A stretch of 64,000 nt of DNA. Source: Ligula intestinalis (Eukaryota; Platyhelminthes; Cestoda; Diphyllobothriidea; Diphyllobothriidae). The notes under the pieces are model-generated. The model did no database searches and was not told the origin of the DNA. It saw only the letters and a program-made list of their open reading frames with translations. Below are positions 33,481-45,659 of the stretch, piece after piece (position 1 is the first letter of the stretch; each line of letters opens with the position of its first letter). Location: contig JAYGXS010000004.1 in the NCBI GenBank assembly GCA_036362985.1, positions 40,381,923 through 40,445,922 on the forward strand, written 5' to 3'. Both the position numbers and the translations under genes were made by a program.

Positions 33481-33660
33481 CTAGCCTATTTTTCATTCAT
33501 TCTCCTACTGCACTGACAACCTACGATTGTAAATGAATGTTTTTATGCAATACATGTTTTTGATATGTTTGTTGCTCCCCCTCCTAAAAATCAAACATAT
33601 GTGTAAGCCGTCCAAAATGGCCGGGACAACGTATCAGCATGTTCGTTAGCCAATGGTTTT

Positions 33661-33795
33661 TTATTGAATAATCAGAGGCCAGTCCAGTACGATTTTCCAT
33701 TTCAACCCCCTCTTAGGTTTGAATTCATAGATACGACGCACAGCAAGGCAATTAGCTGACCAAATTCGTGATATAAATTTCCTTGGCCACCACTG
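33661..33795 (-). CDS. Candidate terminal exon with overlapping poly(A) signal
   Basis: Minus-strand acceptor TATTCATTCACAG opens WWPRKFISRIWSANCLAVRR and IYEFKPKRGLKWKIV, ending IIQ and a TAA embedded in CAATAAAAAA, so stop codon and AATAAA overlap. A competing frame upstream (EEIYVGIFEYSFTVVAKEIY) is also open. No family recognised. Confidence 0.25.
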   Translation of the reverse strand, partial: QWWPRKFISRIWSANCLAVRRIYEFKPKRGLKWKIVLDWPLIIQ

Positions 33796-33899
33796 TGAAT
33801 GAATATTCGAAGATTCCGACATATATTTCCTCGTAGACCGACAATTTGGCATTCAATACTGCCGTTCATAACATGCTTATTCGTGTGTTAAGAAACTGA

Positions 33900-34220
33900 A
33901 ATTCGAAAACTGAAAGTGAACCTGGTTCCGTAGAATATGGGTATTTTACGTAAACATCTAGATTTTGGCCTATTTTGTTGATATATCCCGTGGTCTAAAT
34001 GAAAAGGTGCATTTCATGGTAAAAATTATGGATTCTTTATTCAAACAAAGTATATTTCTACCTTGATATCTAATAGTTTACGAAAATACGAGAACAGAAA
34101 TGAAGAAAACACCACAATGATCATCATGATAATGTTTGTAGAGTGACATGGAACAAGGTTTGTAAAACTGGCCTCAGTTATTTTTTGCGCAATTTCACAT
34201 TCCAAACAGAAAAACCATCA
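33900..34220. other. Unassigned AT-rich sequence
   Basis: Flank of the RTE insertion. A minus-strand start MIIVVFSSFLFSYF near 34115 looks like a signal peptide but has no supported continuation. Confidence 0.35.
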
Positions 34221-34393
34221 GGACCAGGTAAAATCCAGGTAAAATCCAACCCCACCTCCAAGCTGGTGCGTGCCGGAAACTTGCTTTTGCTTGGCTAACG
34301 GGGCTCTGGTAGGGGAGCAAGACCGGGGACCTAGCGCCAATCCCCTTTTCTCCACGAAACACGGAATCGACTTTCTTGACTTTCTACACTTTC

Positions 34394-37300
34394 ATGAATC
34401 ACAACTATACGCAACATACGATCTCTGCTACGGCGTCTGCGGGAACCGACGCGCCCCATCCTCTTGGCATCGCGGGACGGGTGTTAAATCTGCGAGCTGA
34501 TGCCGGATTGCGAATTGCAGGCTGGAATGTTCAAACTTTGAGGGATGACGGCGCCCAGCTGTTAACAGCCAAATCCCTTTCTGAATAGCGTGTTGGTGTG
34601 GCGTGTCTCTCTGAGGTCCGCCTACCTGGCACTGGCCACAAACTGCTGCAAGTTCCAGAAACTGACTCTGCGTACCATCTCTACCACAGTGGTGTGTCCG
34701 ACAACTCTGGACTGTATGGTGTCGCTATAGCTTTGGCCGATGAATTTCACTCGAGTCTGCTAGAGTGGGAGGCTGTCTCACCGCGGATCGCTTGGGTCCG
34801 TTTGAAAAGTGCCCCAGTCAACGTTTCCATCATCTCGGTATATGCGCCTACTCTGGCTGCTGATGACAGCATAAAAGATGACTTCTACGGTGACCTCCAG
34901 CGAACAGTTGACCGCATCGCAAGAAGCGATCTACTCGTCATTGCCGGTGACTGGAACGCCCGACCAGGTGTGTGTGACGCTGGAACCCGTCATGTGGTAG
35001 GCAAATTTGCTGTCGGAGCGCAGTGTGCCAACGGTGAGCGCCTTGTCAACTTCGCATCGTCTAACCGCCTCGTTGTGTCAAGCACCCGTTTTGATCATCC
35101 ACACCACCACCTTGTCACTTGGTACTCAAATGACGGGCATACCCAGGCCCAAATAGATCACATCCTTGTCCGAGCACGCTGGGCCAGCTCGGTCTTGGAT
35201 TGTCGAGCCTACCGCGGTGCTGATACAGGAAACGCTCATGCATCGGACCATGTCCTACAGCGGGCAACCCTTCGCTTGCGTTTGAGAGCTATTCACAGAC
35301 CCTCCCGACCACAGCGGATCGATGTTGCAAAGCTGAAGTCCTCTGCTGGCAACGCCTTCCACTTAGCACTCCAGAACCGTTTCGACGGCCTGTACCCTGA
35401 CGCCCGAGCGGACCCAGAGCCCGCGGGGCAGTCCCTGAAGGCCGCGATGTCAGAGCTGGCATACACCCATCTGGGCAAAACCCGACGGCGACATCGCAAC
35501 TGGATCACTAGACCCACGCTTGAGTTAGCTGAGGAGGCCGGCCGAGCCAGACTCACTGGCTCCCCCACTTACAGAGAGCTGTGGCGCCAAACGACAAGGG
35601 CCATCCGAGCCGATAGGAACGCCTACTGGAGCGACTTTGCCACGGAAACGGAGCGAGCAGCTACCAGAGGTGACACCCACAAGCTCTACCGACTCTTAAA
35701 GCAGGCCAGCAGAGGTTCGGGGAACACCACCGAGACTTTACTGGATCGCAACGGTGCTGTAATCACTAAGATCGATGACCGGTTAGAGAGATGGCGCGAG
35801 CATTTCTGTGACCACCTTAACCATGATCCCCCTGTGATGTCTGACCTGTCGCCCAATGCGGACGATCCCCACCATCTGTATGAGTGCAACACAGAGCCAC
35901 CCAGTGTAGAGGAAGTTGTCTCCATTCTCTTGAGGCTACGCAACAACAAGGCACCTGGTGAGGATGACCTCCCGCCGGAGCTCTTTAAATGTGCACCCGA
36001 GGTTATTGGGCCCTGGCTACAACAAATATTTGCCAAGATATGGGACAGCGAAATTGTGCCCTCTGACTGGAGAAAAGCAGTGATCCTCCCCTTGTTTAAA
36101 AAAGGCGACAGACGAGCGTGCAGAAATTACAGAGGCATTAGCCTTATCGATGTAGCGGCGAAAACATTCACGTCTCTTCTTCTCAAACGTTTCCAAACTG
36201 CGAGAGACCAGCGCACCCGCCCAAACCAGAGTGGATTTCGACCAGGTCGTGGCTGCACCGACCAGATCTTCAATCTCCGCCGTGTACTGGAACTGAGATG
36301 GGGTCACCAACAACCCACTGTTCTATGCTTCATCGACTTTGCTGCCGCATTTGACTCTGTTGATCGCAGTTCGCTATGGAACATAATGAGGATGGACGGC
36401 CTACCACCTAAGCTTCTCAATCTCATGCAGGCATACTATCGTGGCACTTCCACACGGGTGAGGACGCAGCACGGTGACACGGAAGCCTTTAGCGTCAGGA
36501 CGGGCGTCCGCCAAGGTTGTGCCCTTTCACCAACCCTGTTCAACTATGCGGTGGACTGGATCATGACCAAAGCACTGGATGACTTCCCGGGAGTGCAGTT
36601 TGATCGCTCGAAATGGGTGACTGACTTGGCGTATGCTGATGACGTCGTCCTCTTTGGCGACAACAGTAATGCAGTTCAGCAGGCGTTGGACAAGGTTAAT
36701 GAGCGTGCCCGATCCATCGCATTACGCCTAAACGCGACTAAGACCCAAGTCATGCTCTCCTGTATGCCCCCTACATCTGTCACTCCTATTGTTCTCGACG
36801 GCGTTCCTCTCGAAAAGGTCGACTCGTTTAGATACTTAGGCGCTTTGGTCACGGAAACGGGTCAAGGTGTCGACGAGGTTGTATCACGCGTCAACCGTGC
36901 CCGATCTGCCTTCTACCGACTGTGCGCTCCTCTATGGAATAGAAGGGAAATATCACTACGCACAAAGTCCCGTGTTTACCAAGCAGTGGTTCGATCTATC
37001 CTGCTCTATGGCGGAGAGTCATGGCCTATGCGTGTTGAGGACATGAGGCGCCTTGAGGTGTTTGACAATGACTGCCTACGCCGCATCCTTCGTCACCGAC
37101 GCGTCGACCGAATTCGCTGCTCCGATCTCCGCCGATGCTGTCACCTGGACGCTCTCCCTCCACTCCTGCTTCAGAGATGACTTCGGTGGTTTGGGCATGC
37201 GTCCCGGCGTGATGATGGTGAGCTGATTCGTGACCTGCTTGTGGCGACGCCTCCCCCCACCTGGCGCAAACGTCGCGGCGGGCAGCTGAAAACTTGGACA

Positions 37301-37480
37301 GCAACGGTCAAGCAGGATCTGTCGTCAGTTTCCGGCCCATGCGTCTACGGCCTACGCCAGTGGAACCGTGAATGGATGGTGCTCTCGTGTGAACAGGCGC
37401 AAGATCGACGCGCCTGGACAGCTGTGATTTATGATGCAGTCAACGTCAAAACTGATGCCGGCTCAACCCGCCCGAGGTGA
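34394..37480 (+). pseudogene. RTE polyprotein: APE endonuclease and reverse transcriptase
   Basis: ATG at 34394 opens 1028 codons in one frame, interrupted by TAG at 34586 (codon 65) and TGA at 37178 (codon 929). The AP-endonuclease domain shows RIAGWNVQTL, ACLSEVRLPG (metal-binding Glu), AGDWNARPG, and ASDHVL near codon 285. The RT shows DWRKAVILPLFKKGDR, CRNYRGISLI, CFIDFAAAFDSVDR (motif A), GVRQGCALSPTLFN (motif B) and LAYADDVVLFGD (motif C near codon 745). The C-terminus has LRWFGHASRRDD and a WT/R-rich end. The TGA replaces an expected arginine (CGA-type decay). The element nicks target DNA and primes reverse transcription there; this copy would need both stops suppressed. Confidence 0.9.
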
Positions 37481-37487
37481 ATGCCGT

Positions 37488-37511
37488 TACAAGTACAAGT
37501 ACAAGTACAAG
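37488..37511 (+). repeat. (TACAAG)x4 RTE 3' tail
   Basis: Four perfect hexamers starting seven bases after the ORF stop codon. Confidence 0.95.
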
Positions 37512-37524
37512 TACCAGGTAAGTA

Positions 37525-38650
37525 ATATAATTTACTACCGGTTTGAATTTAGTGATTTTGATTTGGAAGCATATAAAGGACGATAACATGTATAAGTAGC
37601 ACCTCATCTCAGTGCTGTAGATAAGGGGAAGTCCCATTATGAAGCTGATTAATTTAAATATGAACACATTACTCGCAGGCTGATGCTACTGACATGAATC
37701 TTTACCGATAATAAATACGCGTGAAATAAGATTTTAGAGGAAATGAAGGGATAACATAACAAAGTCAATTGAAAACAGCCTGTCAATTGCACTAGGTCTT
37801 GGGCTTGTGATAGGCGAAAATAAATGGATATTGAATTTTTCGAAAGCATGACTTTAAAGCAGTTGATCTTATTTTCTTCTGATGGAAAACGAAGCAATCG
37901 ACTTCAACATTAACTTTTTGCTCACTGATTAGTCCCACTTCTCGTTGCACGGTTCTACATTTAAGTAACATATAACGGAGGTTACTAGCGCTGACATGTG
38001 GATGCGTTCAGGACTGCAAATGTTCTCCACTTACTAACCCACAGTTGACGCTTTTGTCACCAGGATCACGTACACATCCGTTGTCAATGCTTAGAGCCAA
38101 TTCATTTAACAAATAACAAACATTTCCAATGTTTAATTTTTCTGGTGCCGCATAATTTAAGTAATAAAAGAGAAATGTACCAACTATAGTAAATTCTGTA
38201 CATGATGAAGTAACAGCTTGGTTTTTAAAGCGTTTTTAACTCGAACAAATTTTTTAAACGGGGTTGCTGTTTTGATTATGTTATACAGTAATCTTAAGAT
38301 ACTTCAGTCAAGTCTGGGTTCTGTCATTTGAGTGAGCTTTTTTTTCAAGAGCCTGCATGAGGCATAACACGCTAGATAATGGTTACTTACGAAATATGCT
38401 TTTCGTCGAGTTCCAAGCCCTTTGACATATATTTATAGAATAACCATAGAGCAAACATCCATACACACAATATAGAAATATATTTTATAGAACAAATTTC
38501 CAAAAATGTAATTAATTCTATTCGATTGATAGCACCTGATGCTTCTATGAAAATATGTTGAAAAAGAGGATATTATTCGGCTCCAACAACTTTGAGATTG
38601 TTGAATAATTTCGACCTCTACCAGTTGTGATGCTTTTATTTAAGCTTTTA
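37525..38650. other. Unassigned AT-rich sequence
   Basis: No feature recognised. Confidence 0.4.
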
Positions 38651-38667
38651 AGACTTCATGCTCTGTA

Positions 38668-38860
38668 CAGATGAACGTTGCCGGCAGAGTCAAAGGAGCC
38701 TGGAATGGTCATTTCCATTTTTCATCAACCATCGTCGGCCAGTTATGTCTTAAAAAATGTGACTCACCACCCTATGCCCGAAAAAGTGACAAGTTGGTCA
38801 AACGTTCAATGCTATGGGCTCGTTGTCCTGTCCGGCTTAGCAAGGATATGTTGCCATACA
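38668..38860 (-). repeat. SINE-like fragment (inverted)
   Basis: TTGCCGGCAGAGTC followed by GGAATGGTCATTTCCA resembles the reverse complement of the SINE body at 58760-58800 (GGAAATGAACACTCCATTTCCC...TTTTGCCGGCAA). It faces the plus-strand copy that follows. Confidence 0.35.
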
Positions 38861-38864
38861 TTGA

Positions 38865-39075
38865 TGAGCTCTAATCTTCAACGATACGTTATTGCTTGGG
38901 GCTTTTGCTCAAAAGTGTGCTGATTTAAGCCTTAGGTGTCGCATCACCTTGGTTTCAGTCTGACTTTGCAGTGAAGTATTATGTGCCAAACATGGTCATT
39001 ATAGCCTTCTTTGTCTCTGCCAGCAATGTACACCTGCCTATGAGGTGGACCACTGTACGACTGCTTGCGCGGCTT
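38865..39075 (+). repeat. SINE-like fragment
   Basis: GCTTGGGGCTTTTGCTC, then GCTGATTTAAGCCTTAGGTG (B-box-like) and TTTGTCTCTGCCAGCAATGT parallel the SINE at 58.6 kb. The A-box is not clear. Confidence 0.4.
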
Positions 39076-39099
39076 GATAGTGAGCCCGAGGAAGAACGG

Positions 39100-41810
39100 A
39101 AGGTGGGTTCCGTATGTAATAGGTGACCATTCACAAACGAGTGCTACATACATTATATCTAAGGAAAGTCACAAATTTTTCTTTTAGGAAAAGTTGGAAT
39201 AGTTCGAAGAAACTGTTTAATGCTGCATTTCATGTTGTTTACACTATGGTCCAAATTACTTGATAAAAGCGTAAGCTGTATTATGTAAGACAATTTGGCG
39301 TTCTCCAAGAATATTCTCATTAAGAATTTTTTTCAATCAGATATACTGTTTTGCAAGTACATCATATAGCTTGAATCTAGTTTCTACAGCAAATGTATAC
39401 TTGGGATGATATTTTTGTACACACTTACTATCAAGTACATAAGAATTTCCAGGGAATTCTGAACTCCGTGAAATAATTGTTTGCTACTTATTTCGAAACA
39501 TCTGATGGAGTATGCTTCGTATTGCCGCTAAGAAGGTTGATTTAAAAACCGAAGTACTGATGTGACTGAAATATCTGGTATTAGGTTTTAAAATGATCTA
39601 TATTTCAATCCTAGTTATGTTGTCTTTTCTAATCGAAATTGAGTTAATGGCGCCAAACCGACAGTTTGCCAAAATTTTTCTCCTAACAATAGATCACTGA
39701 GCATGTTTGTTCGTATTTTTCACCGAAGTTAAAGTGACCAAAAGCTTGGCGTTTGGTTTTTACAATTCAGATGCAAAATTTTTGATTTCATAAATAAGAA
39801 CTTTTTTAACAAAATTGGATGACTCACTTTAACAAAAGTCAACCATCTTTGTTTATATCTTTTAGCTGTCTCCCTGCACAACAATTGTTGTCACCGTTCT
39901 GTAGCGCTTGCTTGGGGCTTGAAATCTTGTTGCAGCAAAGGATACCGTCAACACCGTACCCGTTATGTCATGCAAAACGTTTTCTATAGATATAAATGCA
40001 ATCAAGGTTGGGTATATAATAGCAAATCAATACACTTAATTAACAAAAAGCCCTTATTTTACATGCTACATTTTACTATTGATCCTTGACCTATTTCGTA
40101 TGCCTGACGCTCATTCAATGTAAATGAAACCTTAATCAAATTCGGACAAGAGAAAGACGTACACTTTCATGTAGTGATGCGATTTTATCGACCCATATTA
40201 ATGAAAACAAAAAGCTTACTTTGTAAAACTTTGTGTTATTTACAGCTCATTACCAATCTTTTAACGAACATGCAAAACCTTTCCAAGCAAATAGTTTGGG
40301 TAATTAAATAACAGTGACGAGTCCAAACCCCCAAAGCTGTTCCATGCAACAGCAAAAAAAAAGTTAAAGACGCGCCTGCTTTCTAACCTCGTACCCATGC
40401 TGCCTATATGGCGTTTCTCATAACCGCATTAAACACAACCAGCTGCCTGCTCAGAGTAAAACGAATGTAACACTGTCACCTTACTGTGGCAGATGTCATT
40501 TGGCCTGCATTTTCGGGCCAACTGTTGGTGAAAGCCTCAAATAATTGCCACAGGCAAATTCATTTCTTAGGATCTTAAAAAACTGCTATCAAGTCATTTT
40601 TAACTTTTCATCTTAAGCAGTATTCCAATAGACCTTGAACGCATTTTATAATCGCGAGCAAAATGTTTTAAGCTGGTCATAAACAGCATCACCACAAAAA
40701 GGCATCGACTAGAAAAAGAGGCTTTTCATGGGTATGGACAGTCAGCTCGTTAGCATGGATGTGGCAGTACTCTGCATAGACTCAGGCAACCTTTTTATTT
40801 TGATAAGTCAATTTGTAACATATAATCACACTAGAGGATTGTTGTGGCATAAGGGCTCACCTTTACTTTCTTATTCAAAAAAGTGGCTGGGAAACCAAAC
40901 TCTGAATTAACGCTTTTTCAATTTAGTTGCGGACAGATCACAAATGGTGCAGAGGCCTGGCAGAAAATGTGATCTACAACATAAGGAGGAACATGAATGT
41001 AGTTTCTTGGAAAAATGGCATGAGAAAACCTATTATGGAATAAGATTAAATCATTGGTTTCACGCAAAATAAACGGAGTAGTGGCCGACGATGAATATGC
41101 ATGCCATTTGGTCAATAACATATTTAGCTCACAAACTGAGCATAAAACAGGCAGTACGTCTGCACAGTCGTTTTATATTTTTTATGTTTTATCAGTAAAA
41201 CATTTTGATGTCCTTTGTTATACGATCTGGACAAAATCAAAATTGTCTAGTGTTGGATATCTATTGGTACGGTAAGCGGCATTACGGAAATGCAAGCGAG
41301 AAAAACAAGCCATCTGCGCAGTTTTCATCTAGTGGTGGATATTAAATAGCCACCGAGGCAATGCTTTTCGTTCACTTATCTCAAAAAGCATACTTCACAA
41401 GGCCTTTGTGCTTTTTACATTTTTATATATTTACTTATTTGACTGTAAGCATTTGCTTTTTGAATGCATTTGCCTGAATATATTAACTTTATATCTTTGA
41501 TATATAGAAATCTTCAAGCAGGTTATTCACAAATACTGTCCCCTCCTAATAAGTTAGTTTGCCTAGTCGTCAGTTGGTGAACTGTAGTTTGATTGTTACG
41601 AAATCCTGCCTAGACAGTCATATTACCTAATCAGAATTGGTGGATTCCATATGTGTGATTAACTTCATGGTTCCAGTAAGCTTCGTAGCTTGGCTAGCAG
41701 GCGTTGACTGTCCTCGGTTTCAACTTACGCCGAGGTCGCAAATTGTGTACAATTAAATCAGTTGAGTTATCCAAATGGGCTCTACCCTCGTCATAATTAC
41801 ACGTGCTTTA
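39100..41810. other. Unassigned AT-rich sequence
   Basis: No gene, RNA or mobile element is supported. Open frames at 40728-40910 and 41054-41275 (+) have no motifs or splice context. Confidence 0.45.
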
Positions 41811-41819
41811 CGGATTGTG

Positions 41820-42107
41820 CTACGTAAATGCTAGCTGTCTAAGAGTAAACATCCTCTCTGCTATTTCCAAGCTACACTTAGAGATTATTATTTGAAAACG
41901 GAATTCCTGCAATAAATAAAAGACATTTAATTCACCCGGGTTTGACTCGCCTGCACATCTGTCAGAAAGTGGCAGAGCTCGTAAAGCTAGGGGGTAAATA
42001 CCTTTCAAATCAGCCGATAAAATAACTTTGTCAAAATAAGACGTCACAATGCTGTCGAGTTCAAAACGCCAGGAGGCCCAGCTCGTGTACATTTCATGGA
42101 AACAAAA
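41820..42107 (-). CDS. Candidate ML-like single-exon frame
   Basis: A 96-codon minus-strand frame reads SWRFELDSIVTSYFDKVILS then ADLKGIYPLALRALPLSDRC, AGESNPGELN and EFRFQIIISKCSLEI. Its order resembles a whole ML core: strand with aromatic, 'V....G.......P....C', and a final strand pair with a cysteine. It could instead be spliced: GTGAATT...TTTATTGCAG inside it would be a 29-base intron, but the joined frame soon stops. A further GT (AAAG|GTATTT) lies after ADLK. No signal peptide is seen. Confidence 0.3.
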   Translation of the reverse strand, partial: FCFHEMYTSWASWRFELDSIVTSYFDKVILSADLKGIYPLALRALPLSDRCAGESNPGELNVFYLLQEFRFQIIISKCSLEIAERMFTLRQLAFT

Positions 42108-42712
42108 CAATTTTAGACCCCTTGAAGGGTACTTAAATTGCGTCCATAACTTCAGTGTAATTGAGTGATGTAATACATTTTTTGAGCTAATATATTAGTA
42201 GAAAGAATTCTTCTTTACCTTTGATCACCCGGTCTAAATAGTTTCCTTTTCCAGATTAGCTGTTGTCTTTCTTCACATAAATATATTCGTCTTCAATCAT
42301 TTCTTGCTTTAAAGAAATAAGATTAAATTATGATTACAAAGATAAAAATAATAATTCACTTCTTCTCCTTAGACTCTTGGCTTGAAATTCCTGTCAAAAT
42401 GCATTCTTTATATTGAAGTCCCGAATACATGAACTTTTGTGGTTATTTTATCATGAGTTAAAACTGAAGGTCAAAAATCAAATACAAGCGAGAAGTGGGA
42501 TTAAGAGGTGCTTAGCTCTTTCATTTGCCAATACATTTTTCACTCAACTGCACATTATCAAACAGATGATTGACGCATTAACATGTTGGTTTCAAAATTT
42601 GGCTTCCATCATAGATCCTTCTTTTTTGAACATATTTTTTTCAGTCATACAAAGAAACAACAAAAAGCCTTCGCAAAAAGATGTTTCATTATATCATTGC
42701 ATGGATTGAAAG

Positions 42713-42816
42713 TTATGAATGGTGCACGTGTTCAAGTGCAACTTCATGAGGTATTGACGAAGAAGACTTACATAATTGTCAAAATCTGCATACATGGTGA
42801 GCGTCTGCGACTGTAA
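42713..42816 (+). CDS. Candidate ML-like terminal exon
   Basis: After CATTGCATGGATTGAAAG, two leftover bases and 33 codons run to TAA at 42814. It encodes MNGARVQVQLHEVLTKKT then YIIVKICIHGERLRL. The alternating 'R.V.V.L......yiiv.iCi' pattern and the two-base start phase match the last exons at 29.7, 14.4 and 52.2 kb. The acceptor has a weak pyrimidine tract. An alternative donor CATG|GTGAGC would make it internal. No upstream exons were found on this strand. Confidence 0.35.
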
Positions 42817-42819
42817 TAT

Positions 42820-43700
42820 GCTCAAGCACATTGAAGTTTAGTCATAAAGCTACCAGTTGAAATGTGACTTATATAACTTAGATTTCCTAGGGAAAAGACT
42901 GTAAACATCGCCATCAAATAAATGATAAATGTATTTAGTCAAACGTTATGCTGATTTAATGTGTGCAGCCAAATGCATACCGATTGCAGCTGTAGCAGCA
43001 CCTATAAAGGTAAATATGGAAAAGTTTATGAATAAATTAATAAATTTCACTACCGGTGAAATCAGATATAAAAAGCAGATAGATATGTTTTACAATTATG
43101 CAGAAATGTTGGTTTAATTAATGCTAAGTAAACTATACTTGACGGATGGAGGAGAAACAGATTGACGAATAGAGGCAAAGGAGCGCGTATTCTGTTAATA
43201 GCTGTTAATCGCTTCAAAGCTGCAAGTTAAATTGTCGTACTTTCCTCCAAACACTCCAGATATTTATAAAAGTACGAGTTTCAGTTTTTTATTAGCAAAG
43301 CTTTGGCTAAAACAAGCATGACTAAAAAATATTTGTATTATTTCTCAAAGATGCATGATAATTTAAGGTAACGAAAACCTAATGGACTGTGTAAGTGGTA
43401 ATGAAAGCTGAAAACTTTACTACAAAGTGGCTTAATACAAATTGATTTTTACGGTAGTGAACATGCACTACAGACTTATGATTTTGGAACTGATGTCTGA
43501 AATCCCTATTCTCATGAAGCTTGGATTGCAAAACTAGGGGAAACTGACAACACAACATGATAAACTATGGTTAGGTGGTTTCTTCTCATACCATATAAAT
43601 AACAGCGTTACATAAAAAAATAATTTCTGCAGGTATAATTAGTTGTTTAAAAATCACGCTGTTCATTGTTCACTGAATAAAAGTTCAGTTTGAGATCCAG
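42820..43700. other. AT-rich; possible 41-base micro-exon at 42970-43010 (+)
   Basis: GATTTAATGTGTGCAG and AAAG|GTAAAT flank 41 bases encoding KCIPIAAVAAPIK after two leftover bases. This is a good splice pair, but too little sequence to identify. The rest is featureless. Confidence 0.25.
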
Positions 43701-43724
43701 ATAATTCTCCTGCTGTTTCCAACT

Positions 43725-43805
43725 CATGTTTCTGATGATAAATCCCCGACGGATGTCGAAACCTCAGGTGAATAAACGTAATGTCTTAGCGATTGAGTCT
43801 TCTTA
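43725..43805 (+). ncRNA. Hammerhead-core-like repeat (copy 1)
   Basis: CTGATGA at 43732-43738, a stem-forming AATCCCCGACGGATGTC and GAAACCTCAGG occur in hammerhead order. The same block, with AATAAA, CGATTGAGTC and TTCTT following, recurs at 45660-45745. Stem II pairs ATCC/GGAT. Stem III (CC/GG) is very short and stem I was not resolved, so activity is uncertain. Confidence 0.4.
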
Positions 43806-43809
43806 TATT

Positions 43810-45655
43810 TCTCCATACAAATAAATATTATATATAACGTCCAGAATATGTATAGTCAATTAATCATCTGTTCACAAATAAGTAAAGACTAACATTTATT
43901 CATTGCTCTAAATTAAACGTGTTTTTCGCGTCTGCGGAACTTTGGTATCGCTAAGAAATGCTATTTTTCTTATAGAACAAAAAGTCCTTTTTATGTTTTT
44001 TGTGCGACAAATTCACCTTAAGTTTTAATTATTATTTTCGAAGCTTTCGTGCATGCGTTTATCCCCATTTGTGAGTGAGTCAATCTTTCGCGAATTTGGC
44101 ATTTTGCGTGAAATGCTGACCGCCAACTCGGAAACGACCTATGCAGTGGATAGAACCGTAGGCAGCAAATGCGCGTAGTTATAACGAATGCACCAGTTGT
44201 CAACCAAAAACTTCCAGGATAGAAGTCAACCCTTAATATTAACTGACTGAAATGCCAATGTTGGTATTGATAGAGTCAACCTAGTACCTTTTGGTTAAAA
44301 AGGAGCTCTAAATTTTCGAATGCTTGTTATGCGCGAATTGTCATCTGAATTCTATCTGAGCCATCTGAGCAACGTGGATATCGCTTTGAAGATAAGCCAC
44401 ACCCTCGTTTATGCCAGTTGATAATTTTCTAGACAACTCATAAAAGTTTGCGACGGAAAAGGGCCATGGTGTACATTTTGTAAACAAAAATAATAATATA
44501 TGGCTCTATACGATGTTTAATGAAACAGCATATTGTATTCGTAGAAAACTCCCTAATTGTAAAAATATTAAAACATAATGTTCACTTTCTCCAATGACTA
44601 CATTTGAAAAAATATACGTTGCTAGAACATATGTCCAAAAAGGACAGGTTTGTCAACATTTTCCGGAAAATATGTAAGGATGCATAAAAGCTTCAAAAAT
44701 CAAGCTACCGGACATTGTTACGTTTGCTAATTAACATACCCTGCTACATAGATATCTGCACGTTGATCGAATTATGTTGGTAGCAGAATTATTACACAGA
44801 AACATTGGGGGAGCAGGTTAATATCTTTTAGTCAGCCTACTTGAGACAAATGCTAGAACCAGTGTGAAAATAAAAATTAATTTCCTCTGAATTAAAATGC
44901 TTCAGCTAAAATTAAGCTTTTGCTTTTCACGTAATGCGGAATCAAACTCAGCGTGACAGGTCCTCAACTAATTCTCCTTCCTTGAGGCATGCGCAGATGC
45001 TTATCGCCTGCTCTTAGTCGCTTGCTTCAAACAAATTATCTTCAACCACATTTTTTTAAAAGATTACAAGAAATGCAACTCTGAAAATTAAATTTAACCG
45101 GATTCTTCTTTCACAGTTTATAAAAAACTGGGTGTTTCTGAGGAAATACGGGTAGAAGTGACAAAATACAACTTTGTACATTGTGTCATATAAAACTATC
45201 CTATGAATGCTCTCAGGTTCTGATACTTTTTGGCCTACTACCAATACTGCGTATTAGAAAAGGCAACAGATGCATTACTTCCTTTTCTTTCGAGCTGTTA
45301 GGTCACATGATATGCTAACTTCAAAAGCGGTTCAACATTGAGAACTGTCAGATGTTTTAAATTGTAAAACAAAATGATTGATCAGCGGAAGGGAGGTTTT
45401 AACGGCACATTGTTTTTTCCAGCCAGTGCCAGGTCATATATTGTAAAAAGTAAACCATTTCGTTTGTTCTTGGAAAAATATAGTCGCAATTTGCCATTTA
45501 CTAAAAATATTTAATGGCACACGGCAGCTAAAGACAGTTTGTTCTTTCCGATAATGCAAAACAGAGTTGTCCAGTTTTTCCTTTATAAGATAAATTTAGC
45601 ATATCAAGGAATGGCATAGTCAAGCAAATTAGATACCGCATTGGTCAATGCTATC
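43810..45655. other. Unassigned AT-rich sequence
   Basis: No supported feature. Confidence 0.45.
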
Positions 45656-45659
45656 TAAC

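Larger units (their letters stand above)
31400..33500 (-). mobile_element. Penelope-like element, minus strand
   Basis: Coding remnant from about 33480 down to 31751 plus a 3' region reaching the hammerhead-like motif near 31430. It begins around the 'AKTLLDARAFYQPT' segment, so the N-terminal part with the DKG motif is at least partly lost. It may interrupt the intron or 5' flank of the minus-strand ML-like gene. Confidence 0.7.
34232..37512 (+). mobile_element. RTE-clade non-LTR retrotransposon, nearly full length
   Basis: A GC-rich element of about 3.28 kb. The 9-base ACCAGGTAA occurs at 34223-34231 just before it and again at 37513-37521 just after its tail, a candidate target-site duplication. 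The 3' end is (TACAAG)x4 at 37488-37511, fitting the short tandem-repeat tails of RTE elements. A single ORF spans endonuclease and RT. Few disabling mutations suggest a recent insertion. Confidence 0.85.

Noticed and set aside
35293..36313. Minus-strand open frames of 90-116 codons
   Set aside because: They are shadows of the RTE polyprotein on the plus strand.
42413..42709. 98-codon plus-strand frame overlapping the candidate exon at 42713
   Set aside because: No motif, AT-rich composition, and it ends where the better-supported exon in another frame begins.
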